This document shows positions 7,348-13,270 of a DNA stretch of 14,108 nt, in pieces (position 1 is the first letter of the stretch; every line of letters starts with the position of its first letter). This stretch comes from CAZIPZ01 sp964541075. GTDB taxonomy: Bacteria > Acidobacteriota > Terriglobia > 20CM-2-55-15. The stretch covers positions 1 through 14,108 of the forward strand of contig CAZIPZ010000100.1 of NCBI GenBank assembly GCA_964541075.1. Direction: 5' to 3'. The notes beneath the pieces were generated by a model. It was not told where the DNA came from, searched no databases, and saw only the letters and a program-made list of their open reading frames with translations. The position numbers and the translations under genes were made by a program.

Positions 7348-8824
7348 TTGATCCGCCTTCTTTTGGGCGGATAGAAGTGAGGGTGAATGAGAAGGTGGCG
7401 CCCTTGCCTACCTCTCCCTGGGCCCAGATCTTTCCGCCGTGCTTGTGAATAATGCGTTGCACTGTTGCGAGCCCGACTCCCGTTCCCTCAAACTCTTCAG
7501 ATCTGTGGAGGCGTTGAAACACTCCGAATAGCTTGTGCGCATACTTCTGATCGAAACCGGCCCCGTTATCTCGGACGAAAATGAGCGGCAGGCCGTCTCG
7601 CATGACCTGATTCACCTCGACAACTGGTGGGTTTGCATTCCGCGAATACTTCACGGCGTTCGAGAGGAGATTGGTGAAGACTACTCTCATCAAGCCGGGA
7701 TCGCAGTCGAAGTCGGATAGATTAGAAATTCTCCATTCAATCGGACTTCCGTTAAGATCCTGCCGAATGTCCTTCAGAACATCCTGTACAATTAGATTAA
7801 GGTCGGTGGGTTTTCGAACGAGTTCCTGACGACCGATGCGAGCCATGCTGAGCAGGTCGTCCACAAGCATTCCCATGTTTTTCGCGCCTTCACGAACATG
7901 GTTCAAATACCGCTGGCCGGCTGGATCCAATGTAGAACCGTACTTGTTTGCGAGCATCGTCGAAAATGCATCGATATGCCGCAGCGGCGCCCGAAGGTCG
8001 TGCGACACGGAATACGAGAATGCTTCTAGTTCCTTGTTGGCCGCTTCAAGCTGCGCGGTTCTTTCTTCAACCCGCACTTCCAATTCATTGCGGGTCTTCT
8101 CCAGTTCGGCGTCACGCTCCTGAATCTGGGCCAGCATTCCATTAAACGACCGCACCAGGCTCGCCAGTTCGCCATTCTGATTGGCTTCCTTCGCCCTCAC
8201 GGAATAATTCTTTTCGCGAGACACGATCTGGGCTGTGGACGCGAGCTCGGCGATGGGTTCTGAAATGGATCGTTTCGCGAAGAACGACACCAGCAGCGCG
8301 AGGAGCAGCGAAAGGAACAACACCCCTAACACAATCTGTATATATTGGATGAGCCGCGCATTGATCTCCTGCAAGTCCGATTCGATATAGACAATACCGA
8401 CAGGTTTGTTGTCGGATTCAATCGACCGGGTCAATCCAACGCGATTCCCGGAGAATTCTTCAACCTGCCTCTGTCCCGTCGGAATTGATGGAATGATGAG
8501 GTTTCCATCCTCCGCGTTCCGCCTGTAGATAGCGAACGGTTGCCCGTTGGACGTATAGATAGCCGCTGTCGAAATGCGAGGCGACGCCTGCAACGCCGAA
8601 AGAGTCTGCGTGGCAGAATCCGGATCATTGAAGATCAGTGATGAGACGCTGTTGGATCCGATGATCTGAGCCTGTATGGAAAGGTTGTTGACAATCGTTC
8701 GTCGGAAACTCATCCAGTCGTAGGCGAACAGAGCAATACAGGCGAGAAGCAGCGCCGACGCACTCACCAGCATGTTCATAAGAGTGATTCGCCGCGATAT
8801 TGAATATTTGTTTGTGCGAGTCAT
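7337..8824 (-). CDS. Sensor histidine kinase with CHASE8-like periplasmic domain, HAMP and phytochrome-type kinase core
   Basis: The 495 residues read in order: TM1 (about 18-36); a periplasmic sensor region (37-158) resembling the CHASE8 domain of YfiN-type proteins (VSSLIFNDPDSATQTLSAL at 60-78, then an AAIYTSNGQPFAIY strand pair at 87-100); TM2 (159-182); HAMP (about 182-235); a coiled coil (230-268); HisKA with the phosphoacceptor His275 in SVSHDLRAPL; and HATPase with N-box NLLSNAVKYS (385-394), DNGAGF (419-424), KLFGVFQRLH (431-440) and GTGVGLA (447-453). All catalytic motifs are intact. It has no output or receiver domain, so a separate regulator is needed; the Rcp1-like one at 9498 is the nearest candidate. 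The ATG lies one base past the YfiR stop, implying translational coupling. A CHASE8-like region beside a YfiR-like gene suggests YfiR binds this kinase in the periplasm (inference). Confidence 0.93.
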   Translation of the reverse strand: MTRTNKYSISRRITLMNMLVSASALLLACIALFAYDWMSFRRTIVNNLSIQAQIIGSNSVSSLIFNDPDSATQTLSALQASPRISTAAIYTSNGQPFAIYRRNAEDGNLIIPSIPTGQRQVEEFSGNRVGLTRSIESDNKPVGIVYIESDLQEINARLIQYIQIVLGVLFLSLLLALLVSFFAKRSISEPIAELASTAQIVSREKNYSVRAKEANQNGELASLVRSFNGMLAQIQERDAELEKTRNELEVRVEERTAQLEAANKELEAFSYSVSHDLRAPLRHIDAFSTMLANKYGSTLDPAGQRYLNHVREGAKNMGMLVDDLLSMARIGRQELVRKPTDLNLIVQDVLKDIRQDLNGSPIEWRISNLSDFDCDPGLMRVVFTNLLSNAVKYSRNANPPVVEVNQVMRDGLPLIFVRDNGAGFDQKYAHKLFGVFQRLHRSEEFEGTGVGLATVQRIIHKHGGKIWAQGEVGKGATFSFTLTSIRPKEGGSSAQ

Positions 8825-8825
8825 C

Positions 8826-9377
8826 CTAGTCGCCCGGTTGTGAGTTCCTCCTCACGTTGACAGCGACTTTGAGGAGTTCGGAACTCAAGCTTAGGCCGGC
8901 TTCACCGGCCGGCCGCAAGTCCACTTCAAAACGAACCTTGTTTGCACTGAAGACGAATTGAATCATGCCGCCCCGCTGGCAGAATCCGGCTATGTCACTG
9001 ACTGTGAGGATCGCCGCGCTATCCACGGCGTCAAGGATTTCTCTCAGGCGGCTTTCTTCCGATCCGCTAATAAAGAGGATTCGGCAGCCCGTGATTCCGT
9101 CCATCTTGCTGATCCGTCGTGTGACTACCAACTTTCCATCAATCGCGCCTCCCGCTGTCGCCGCCTCCAGCATCGGACCAAATGGATCCTGGCCGATCAC
9201 GCATATCGGAAAAGAATCGTTCTGCGCGGCCGCAGGCCACTCGACATATTTGCCGAAGTTATAGAGGTAGGCTGCTTTAACTTGGTATTCGCTCGGGCGC
9301 GCCGGCTGCTGGGCGTGGCTCGCACCGGCGAAAATCAGCAACAAGGCGGCGATCAGCATCCTGCTTGTAGACAACAT
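8826..9377 (-). CDS. YfiR family (DUF4154) periplasmic protein
   Basis: This is a YfiR/HmsC-like periplasmic regulator of 183 residues from the chosen ATG. The signal peptide is MLSTSRMLIAALLLIFAG, cleaved after ASHA (about residue 22). Family blocks follow: YQVKAAYLYNFGKYVEWP (31-48), FPICVIGQDPFG (56-67), ITGCRILFISGSEESR (94-110, approximate), ILTVSDIAGFCQRGGMIQF (122-140), KVRFEVDLRPAGEAGLSLSSELLKVA (about 147-172). Cys59, Cys98 and Cys133 are present. In Pseudomonas YfiR, as I recall, there are four Cys forming two disulfides; here the partner of the last Cys appears absent. In the known system YfiR binds YfiN and keeps it inactive. Here the next gene, one base away, is a CHASE8-like histidine kinase. 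The start is uncertain: ATG 9377 lacks a ribosome binding site, ATG 9359 gives a shorter signal peptide, and TTG 9413 is open. See the finding on a one-base frame shift. Confidence 0.9.
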   Translation of the reverse strand: MLSTSRMLIAALLLIFAGASHAQQPARPSEYQVKAAYLYNFGKYVEWPAAAQNDSFPICVIGQDPFGPMLEAATAGGAIDGKLVVTRRISKMDGITGCRILFISGSEESRLREILDAVDSAAILTVSDIAGFCQRGGMIQFVFSANKVRFEVDLRPAGEAGLSLSSELLKVAVNVRRNSQPGD

Positions 9378-9423
9378 AGAGTGAAAAAATAAAATAAGAG
9401 CAAATAAATACAACTATTTTCAT
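9277..9423 (-). CDS. Possible 48-residue overlapping leader ORF at the start of the YfiR gene
   Basis: An ATG at 9421-9423 has AGAGG at 9429-9433 (spacing five) and opens a frame of 48 residues that overlaps the YfiR gene by about 100 bases in another frame. The first 20 residues (MKIVVFICSYFIF...) are strongly hydrophobic; the remainder is Arg-rich and looks like an out-of-frame reading of the YfiR signal-peptide region. It could be a leader that couples translation into YfiR. Alternatively it is the true YfiR N-terminus displaced by one base in the T6 run (9384-9389), or chance in AT-rich DNA. Confidence 0.25.
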   Translation of the reverse strand: MKIVVFICSYFIFSLYVVYKQDADRRLVADFRRCEPRPAAGAPERIPS

Positions 9424-9497
9424 AAATACCTCTATTATAAATTTTCGCTCCGAGCTTATTATCCGAATCAACTCGAGCCATTGGAGGGATGCGGGTC
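9378..9497. promoter_or_regulatory. AT-rich divergent control region between the YfiR operon and the response-regulator operon
   Basis: This stretch is much richer in A+T than its surroundings, especially 9383-9445. On the minus strand a perfect TATAAT sits at 9434-9439, which would start the YfiR transcript near 9427. No good -35 is seen at normal spacing on the minus strand. On the plus strand TATTAT occurs at 9433-9438 and 9457-9462 as weak -10 candidates for the regulator operon. The position between two divergent signalling operons makes shared control likely, but no operator repeat was recognised. Confidence 0.45.
9483..9488 (+). promoter_or_regulatory. Ribosome binding site that decides the response-regulator start
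   Basis: GGAGGG touches the ATG at 9489 with no spacer, which is too close to serve it, but lies nine bases before the ATG at 9498. The start at 9498 is therefore preferred. Confidence 0.6.
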
Positions 9498-9959
9498 ATG
9501 GGGAATCTGAAGTCGATATTGCTCGTTGAAGACAGCGTTCGCGACGCCGAACTGACGATAGCCGCACTCGAAGAGCAGGGACTTGCCAACGAAATTGTGC
9601 ATCTGCGGGATGGCGCGGAAGCGTTGGATTACCTTTTCCGCCGGGGGCAATTCGAAGGAAGGACGGGCGATGATCCTGCCGTGGTCTTCCTCGATCTCAA
9701 GATGCCGAGAGTCGATGGATTAGAGGTTTTGAATAACATCAAATCAAACGAAGCTTTGAAAGCAATACCAGTGGTGATGCTGACATCATCCCGCGAAGAA
9801 GCGGATTTGGTGCGGAGCTACAAGCTGGGGGTCAATGCATATGTGGTGAAGCCCGTGAGCTTTCAAGCTTTTGTGGAAGCCGTACGCGAGGTCGGAGCGT
9901 TTTGGGCGGTTCTTAATGAAACGCCGCGGCAACTGCCGACTCCAACACCGTCGACCTAA
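9498..9959 (+). CDS. Single-domain response regulator, Rcp1-like (CheY-type receiver)
   Basis: The 153-residue protein is one complete receiver domain with no output domain. It shows the acidic pair Glu11-Asp12 (LLVEDSVRDAELT), the phosphoacceptor Asp66 in VVFLDLKMPRVDG (62-74), the switch Thr96 in VVMLTSSREE (92-101) and Lys118 in YVVKPV (115-120). The long loop EALDYLFRRGQF (41-52) before the phosphorylation strand is the hallmark of the Rcp1 subgroup, which typically receives phosphate from phytochrome-type histidine kinases. The divergent kinase at 7337-8824 has just that type of core, so it is a likely donor (inference). With no output domain it must act through a protein partner or pass phosphate onward. 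The neighbouring hybrid kinase begins 29 bases after its stop, so the two are probably one operon. The short Pro/Thr-rich tail (143-153) is not part of the fold. Confidence 0.93.
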   Translation: MGNLKSILLVEDSVRDAELTIAALEEQGLANEIVHLRDGAEALDYLFRRGQFEGRTGDDPAVVFLDLKMPRVDGLEVLNNIKSNEALKAIPVVMLTSSREEADLVRSYKLGVNAYVVKPVSFQAFVEAVREVGAFWAVLNETPRQLPTPTPST

Positions 9960-9988
9960 CTGGGACTCGTGCCAGGAAGGCGAGCAAT

Positions 9989-11932
9989 ATGTACAAACTC
10001 CAGATACTTCACCTTGAAGACAACCTTCTAGATGCGGAACTGTTTCAGGAAACGGTGGGCGCCGCGGGCCTTAATTGCGAGATTCTCCGTGTCGATTCGG
10101 AGAGTGAGTTCACGTCGGCTCTTGAAAGTCGAGTTTTCGACCTAATCATCAGCGACTTCAGCCTTCCCGGATTTGACGGAAAATCCGCACTCGCTCACGC
10201 GAACAAGCACCATCCGGAGATCCCTTTCATTTTTGTTTCCGGAACGATTGGCGAAGACGCCGCGATCGACAGTCTGGTCAGCGGCGCCACAGATTACGTG
10301 CTGAAGCACAAATTTTCACGTCTTGTGCCTGCGATTCAACGCGTCTTGCGCGAAACGAACGAGAAGAAAAGCCGGCGCGAAGCGGAACGAGCCATTCAGC
10401 AGTCCGAAAAGAAATACCGTCGCCTGTTTGAACACTCCAAAGATGCGATCTTCATCCGAGATGCTGGAAATCGGTTCGTCGATATGAATCCCGCAGGTCT
10501 TGAATTGCTCGGCTATTCCGATATGGAAGAAGTGCGCACTTTGAACCCCGCGGGACATCTCTATCAGGATCCCGTGCGTTGGACCGAACTCAAAAGAAAG
10601 ATGGAGAAGCAGGGTTATGTTCGCGATTTTGAGGTGACGTTGAATCGGAAAGACGGCGCCTCCGTCATCGTCCTGGAAACGGCGACAGCCGCCCGAAACG
10701 AAGCAGGGGACATCGTTGGCTTCGACGGCATCTGGCACGACATTACTGAACAGAGAAAGCTGGAAGCCCAGTTTCTGCGCGCGCAGCGTCTCGAGAACAT
10801 CGGAAAACTGGCGAGCGGCGTGGCCCATGATTTGAACAATATTCTCGCACCGCTATTGATGGGAATCGATTTGCTGCGGACGCGTATTGAAGATCCGAGC
10901 TGCATTAAGGTGCTGGATACCATGCAGTCCAGCGGAAAGCGCGGGGCCGATCTCGTGAAACAAATACTTGCGTTTGCGCGTGGTGTGAAAAGCGAACGCG
11001 TGCCGATCCAATTGCGTCATCTGTTGCGCGATGTCGAAAAAATCATGCGGGAGACCTCTTCCAAGGCGATCCACGTCGCATGCGATCCTCCGAGGGAGCT
11101 CTGGACCGTCGTGGCTGATGGGACGCAGATGCATCAGGTTCTCATGAATCTCTGCATCAACGCACGCGATGCCATGCCATCCGGCGGCACTCTGACCATA
11201 TCCGGAGGAAACGTTCAGCTTAATGAACCCTTGAAGCGTTGGGGGCTGGAGATCGAACCCGGACCCTACGTCACCCTTCAGGTCAGCGACACGGGCATAG
11301 GTATTGCTCCGGAAATCATCGACAAAATCTTTGAGCCCTTCTTCACGACGAAGGAACTCGGTAAGGGCACGGGCCTCGGACTCTCGACAGTTCAAGCCAT
11401 AGCAAGAGGCCATTCCGGCCTCGTGGACATCACAAGCGTCCTAGGCCGCGGAACCGCCATCATGGTGTACATCCCGGCGAGGATCGCTCAGCACGAAACT
11501 CAGGAAGAGAAGAAGAATCAGCTGCCTTGCGGAAACGGCGAACTGATTATGGTTGTGGATGACGAAGCTGCGATTCGCGATATCACCCGTGCAACGCTCG
11601 AGGCTTTTGGTTATCGTGTGATCAGCGCATCCGACGGCGCTGAAGCTCTGGCCCTATTCGTTCAGAACAAGAACGACATCAAGCTGGTCCTCACGGATGT
11701 CAACATGCCGGTGCTCGATGGTAGAGTGTTTATCCAGTCATTGGAGCGAATCGACGCCAACTCACGCGTCATCTGCGCCAGTGGCTCCGCGCCGGTCATC
11801 GGCGGAGAATTGCCTGCACGCAAGGGCATCGTCCGCGCTCATCTCGAAAAACCATTCACCACCGAAGAACTCCTGCGTGTCGTTGCATCGGTCCTTGTTC
11901 CAGAAGAGGTTCCGGTGAAACGTGAAAGTTGA
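9989..11932 (+). CDS. Hybrid sensor histidine kinase, REC-PAS-HisKA-HATPase-REC
   Basis: The 647-residue soluble kinase has no membrane segment. In order: an N-terminal receiver (about 4-122) with Glu10-Asp11, phosphoacceptor Asp56 in IISDFSLPGFDG, Ser84 and Lys106; a coiled linker (123-142); a PAS domain (143-256) ending in the HDITEQ linker; HisKA with His280 in SGVAHDLNN; HATPase with N-box NLCINARDAM (387-396), DTGIGI (434-439), the FEPFFTTKE block (448-456) and GKGTGLGLSTVQ (458-469); and a C-terminal receiver (518-637) with Asp524-Asp525, Asp570 in VLTDVNMPVLDG, Ser598 and Lys621. All key residues are present. The kinase core is of the NtrB-like GVAHDLNN class, unlike the core at 7337-8824. 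The N-terminal receiver could take its input from another kinase, making this a link in a phosphorelay. The ATG has AGGAAGG eight bases upstream. Its last six codons lie in a long inverted repeat. Confidence 0.94.
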   Translation: MYKLQILHLEDNLLDAELFQETVGAAGLNCEILRVDSESEFTSALESRVFDLIISDFSLPGFDGKSALAHANKHHPEIPFIFVSGTIGEDAAIDSLVSGATDYVLKHKFSRLVPAIQRVLRETNEKKSRREAERAIQQSEKKYRRLFEHSKDAIFIRDAGNRFVDMNPAGLELLGYSDMEEVRTLNPAGHLYQDPVRWTELKRKMEKQGYVRDFEVTLNRKDGASVIVLETATAARNEAGDIVGFDGIWHDITEQRKLEAQFLRAQRLENIGKLASGVAHDLNNILAPLLMGIDLLRTRIEDPSCIKVLDTMQSSGKRGADLVKQILAFARGVKSERVPIQLRHLLRDVEKIMRETSSKAIHVACDPPRELWTVVADGTQMHQVLMNLCINARDAMPSGGTLTISGGNVQLNEPLKRWGLEIEPGPYVTLQVSDTGIGIAPEIIDKIFEPFFTTKELGKGTGLGLSTVQAIARGHSGLVDITSVLGRGTAIMVYIPARIAQHETQEEKKNQLPCGNGELIMVVDDEAAIRDITRATLEAFGYRVISASDGAEALALFVQNKNDIKLVLTDVNMPVLDGRVFIQSLERIDANSRVICASGSAPVIGGELPARKGIVRAHLEKPFTTEELLRVVASVLVPEEVPVKRES

Positions 11933-12029
11933 TCCATGCCTAAGACCATCGGCCGACATTGCGATGAATGATTTCATTGCTTATTGGCCATGCTGATCAT
12001 TTGTCATTAATCGATTTTCACGTTTCACC
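11914..12029. repeat. Palindromic element with 20-bp imperfect terminal inverted repeats and nested hairpin
   Basis: The left arm 11914-11933 and right arm 12010-12029 are inverted copies: 14 identical bases at the outer end (GGTGAAACGTGAAA against TTTCACGTTTCACC) and 18 of 20 overall, the two differences being G-U pairs in RNA. Between them lie GGCC blocks (about 11950 and 11982) and a central hairpin, GCGATGAA with TTCATTGC around a TGAT loop (near 11959-11978). The left arm contains two copies of a GTGAAA(C/G) heptamer. The left arm overlaps the last codons and stop of the hybrid kinase gene. No target-site duplication and no T-run follow, so this resembles an intergenic repeat or miniature element more than a standard terminator. 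Confidence 0.6.
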
Positions 12030-12088
12030 ATAAGAAAATTCCTTAGTGTCCTTCTTTTTCCGCAGGTTTTCTTTGATACTCTTTCAGT

Positions 12089-12742
12089 GTGATACCGAAG
12101 GACTCGCTCGCGGATCTGTTCGAGAATAATCGTCGCTGGGTTGCCAAAATAACGGAGAAGGATCCCGAATTTTTCCAGCGACTGGCAAAGCAACAGACGC
12201 CCCAATACCTGTGGATTGGTTGTGCGGACAGCCGTGTACCCGCCAATCAAATCGTCGGCCTGCTGCCTGGCGAGCTTTTCGTTCACCGCAACGTTTCCAA
12301 CGTCGTATCCCCTGACGACCCGAACTGCCTCTCGGTGATTCAGTATGCTGTGGACGTGCTGCACGTCCGTCACATTATTGTTTGCGGCCATTTCGGCTGC
12401 GGCGGCGTGGAGGCAGCCCTGGAGGATCGCAAGCTCGGTCTGAGCGACAGATGGCTCCGGCACGTTCGCGACATCCGCGACCAGCATCGCGCTGAATTGA
12501 ACAGACTTGAAAAACCTGAGCGCTTCAAACGCCTGTGCGAATTGAACGTCATTGCACAAGTGTTCAACGTGGCGCGCACCAGCATCGTGCGTAATGCCTG
12601 GTCTCGAAAGCAGCATCTCGTCATCCACGGCTGGATCTATGCCATCGAGAATGGACTTCTGCGCGATTTGGGCGTCTCGCTACCGCGGGAGGACCAAGGA
12701 ATAGAGCAATTCGACGCGGCCATCCAAGACGTGGACCGCTAA
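12089..12742 (+). CDS. can: Beta-class carbonic anhydrase
   Basis: The 217-residue enzyme interconverts CO2 and bicarbonate in the cytoplasm. It matches the plant-type/E. coli Can branch along its full length. Visible are the zinc ligands Cys45, His101 and Cys104, the catalytic pair Asp47-Arg49 in WIGCADSRVPANQI (42-55), GELFVHRNVSN (61-71), the CLSVIQYAVDVL helix (80-91), CGHFGCGGV (99-107), the CELNVIAQV segment (150-158) and VIHGWIYAIENGLLRDL (178-194). The start is GTG at 12089: it is the only usual start between an upstream in-frame TGA (12074-12076) and the conserved helix FENNRRWV, and its distance to that helix agrees with Can. No ribosome binding site is obvious, so the start is moderately sure. 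The gene stands alone, 156 bases after the hybrid kinase, and nothing nearby suggests a carbon-concentrating role; housekeeping bicarbonate supply is most likely. Confidence 0.95.
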   Translation: MIPKDSLADLFENNRRWVAKITEKDPEFFQRLAKQQTPQYLWIGCADSRVPANQIVGLLPGELFVHRNVSNVVSPDDPNCLSVIQYAVDVLHVRHIIVCGHFGCGGVEAALEDRKLGLSDRWLRHVRDIRDQHRAELNRLEKPERFKRLCELNVIAQVFNVARTSIVRNAWSRKQHLVIHGWIYAIENGLLRDLGVSLPREDQGIEQFDAAIQDVDR

Positions 12743-12750
12743 AAACTCGC

Positions 12751-12756
12751 TATAAT
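12751..12756 (+). promoter_or_regulatory. Candidate sigma70 -10 element just after the carbonic anhydrase gene
   Basis: A perfect TATAAT occurs eight bases past the carbonic anhydrase stop. The nearest -35-like hexamer (TGGACC, 12732-12737) is only 13 bases away, too short. If used, it would give the small downstream gene a leader of nearly 200 bases. Confidence 0.3.
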
Positions 12757-12874
12757 CCCATCATTTTCTCCGCCACATAAGCAGTGACATCTGAAACGCG
12801 TCAAGCCCACAGTCGAGAGTGAGGTCAGCGTTCGCAACACATGGGAAGACAGTCCAAAAAACAAGTGCGTGTTT

Positions 12875-12901
12875 TTGCAGGCGCATTGCGTCTTCTATAT
12901 A
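12875..12901 (+). promoter_or_regulatory. Candidate promoter of the small Cys/His protein gene
   Basis: TTGCAG (12875-12880) and TATATA (12896-12901) are separated by 15 bases; shifting to TATATG (12898-12903) gives 17. Either would give a leader of about 50 bases before the ATG at 12957. The -35 match overlaps the T-arm of a weak A/T hairpin (12857-12876). Confidence 0.3.
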
Positions 12902-12942
12902 TGAATGGGACGCGTGCTGCCCAGGCTCATCCCGACAGTTTC

Positions 12943-12948
12943 AGGAGG
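12943..12948 (+). promoter_or_regulatory. Strong ribosome binding site that decides the start at 12957
   Basis: AGGAGG lies eight bases before the ATG at 12957. An upstream GTG at 12819 keeps the same frame open but has no ribosome binding site, and the extra 46 residues look non-coding. Confidence 0.7.
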
Positions 12949-12956
12949 AAACGTCA

Positions 12957-13148
12957 ATGTCAGAGCAAGGGACTGAATTTGAACACGTTACAACGCAGAC
13001 GGCTATTGCCTTTCTTCTAAACCAAGTCGAACTCAACATGGCGCAATACAATCACCTGATGACGTGTGCACAGTGCCGGCGCTCGATGATGGAGGCCGCA
13101 TTCAGGGAGTCGCCAGTGGAAGGCGCGCGCCAAAGCAACGGCGAGTGA
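12957..13148 (+). CDS. Small protein with H-x3-C-x2-C zinc-finger-like motif
   Basis: I do not recognise this 63-residue protein as a named family. It has a polar start, a helix-like middle (TAIAFLLNQVELNMAQYNHL, about 15-34) and then His33, Cys37 and Cys40 in NHLMTCAQCRRSM. The spacing H-x3-C-x2-C equals the core of the zinc-binding anti-sigma (ZAS, zf-HC2) fold. However, the protein has no transmembrane segment and no linked sigma factor gene, so an anti-sigma role is only a possibility; a small regulatory or metal-binding protein is equally likely. A strong ribosome binding site (12943-12948) supports the start and argues that it is translated. The C-terminal 15 residues are polar and probably disordered. 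It lies between the carbonic anhydrase and VOC genes on the same strand, each with its own apparent promoter. Confidence 0.7.
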   Translation: MSEQGTEFEHVTTQTAIAFLLNQVELNMAQYNHLMTCAQCRRSMMEAAFRESPVEGARQSNGE

Positions 13149-13187
13149 TTGTATTGCCTTCCGTCGATATGAACCGCCTTTCGGGTG

Positions 13188-13196
13188 TGCGATAAT
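13188..13196 (+). promoter_or_regulatory. Candidate extended -10 promoter of the VOC protein gene
   Basis: TGCGATAAT fits an extended -10 element (TGn followed by GATAAT at 13191-13196), which can work without a good -35; none is visible. It would start a transcript near 13203, about 68 bases before the ATG at 13271. Confidence 0.4.
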
Positions 13197-13270
13197 TCGA
13201 GTCTCTCGTTAGATTCTCGACTATTTTCCAGCGCGAATGCTGGGATTCACCAATCCAAATAGGAGGTCTC

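Noticed and set aside
7002..8145. Several short plus-strand open frames opposite the TonB receptor and kinase genes
   Set aside because: All are antisense shadows of well-supported genes and carry no recognisable domains or ribosome binding sites.
11981..12628. Long minus-strand open frame (215 codons) opposite the carbonic anhydrase gene
   Set aside because: It is the antisense shadow of a gene with an unmistakable beta-carbonic anhydrase product, and its translation shows no family features.
12855..12877. A-rich/T-rich hairpin after the carbonic anhydrase gene as a terminator
   Set aside because: The stem is almost all A-T pairs with only one G-C pair, over 100 bases past the stop, and its T-arm overlaps a candidate promoter.
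12819..12956. Upstream extension of the small Cys/His protein to the GTG at 12819
   Set aside because: No ribosome binding site at the GTG, a strong one before the ATG at 12957, and the added residues look non-coding.
13197..13225. Inverted TCGAG/CTCGA near the VOC promoter as an operator
   Set aside because: Only five base pairs with imperfect flanks; expected by chance in a stretch of this composition.
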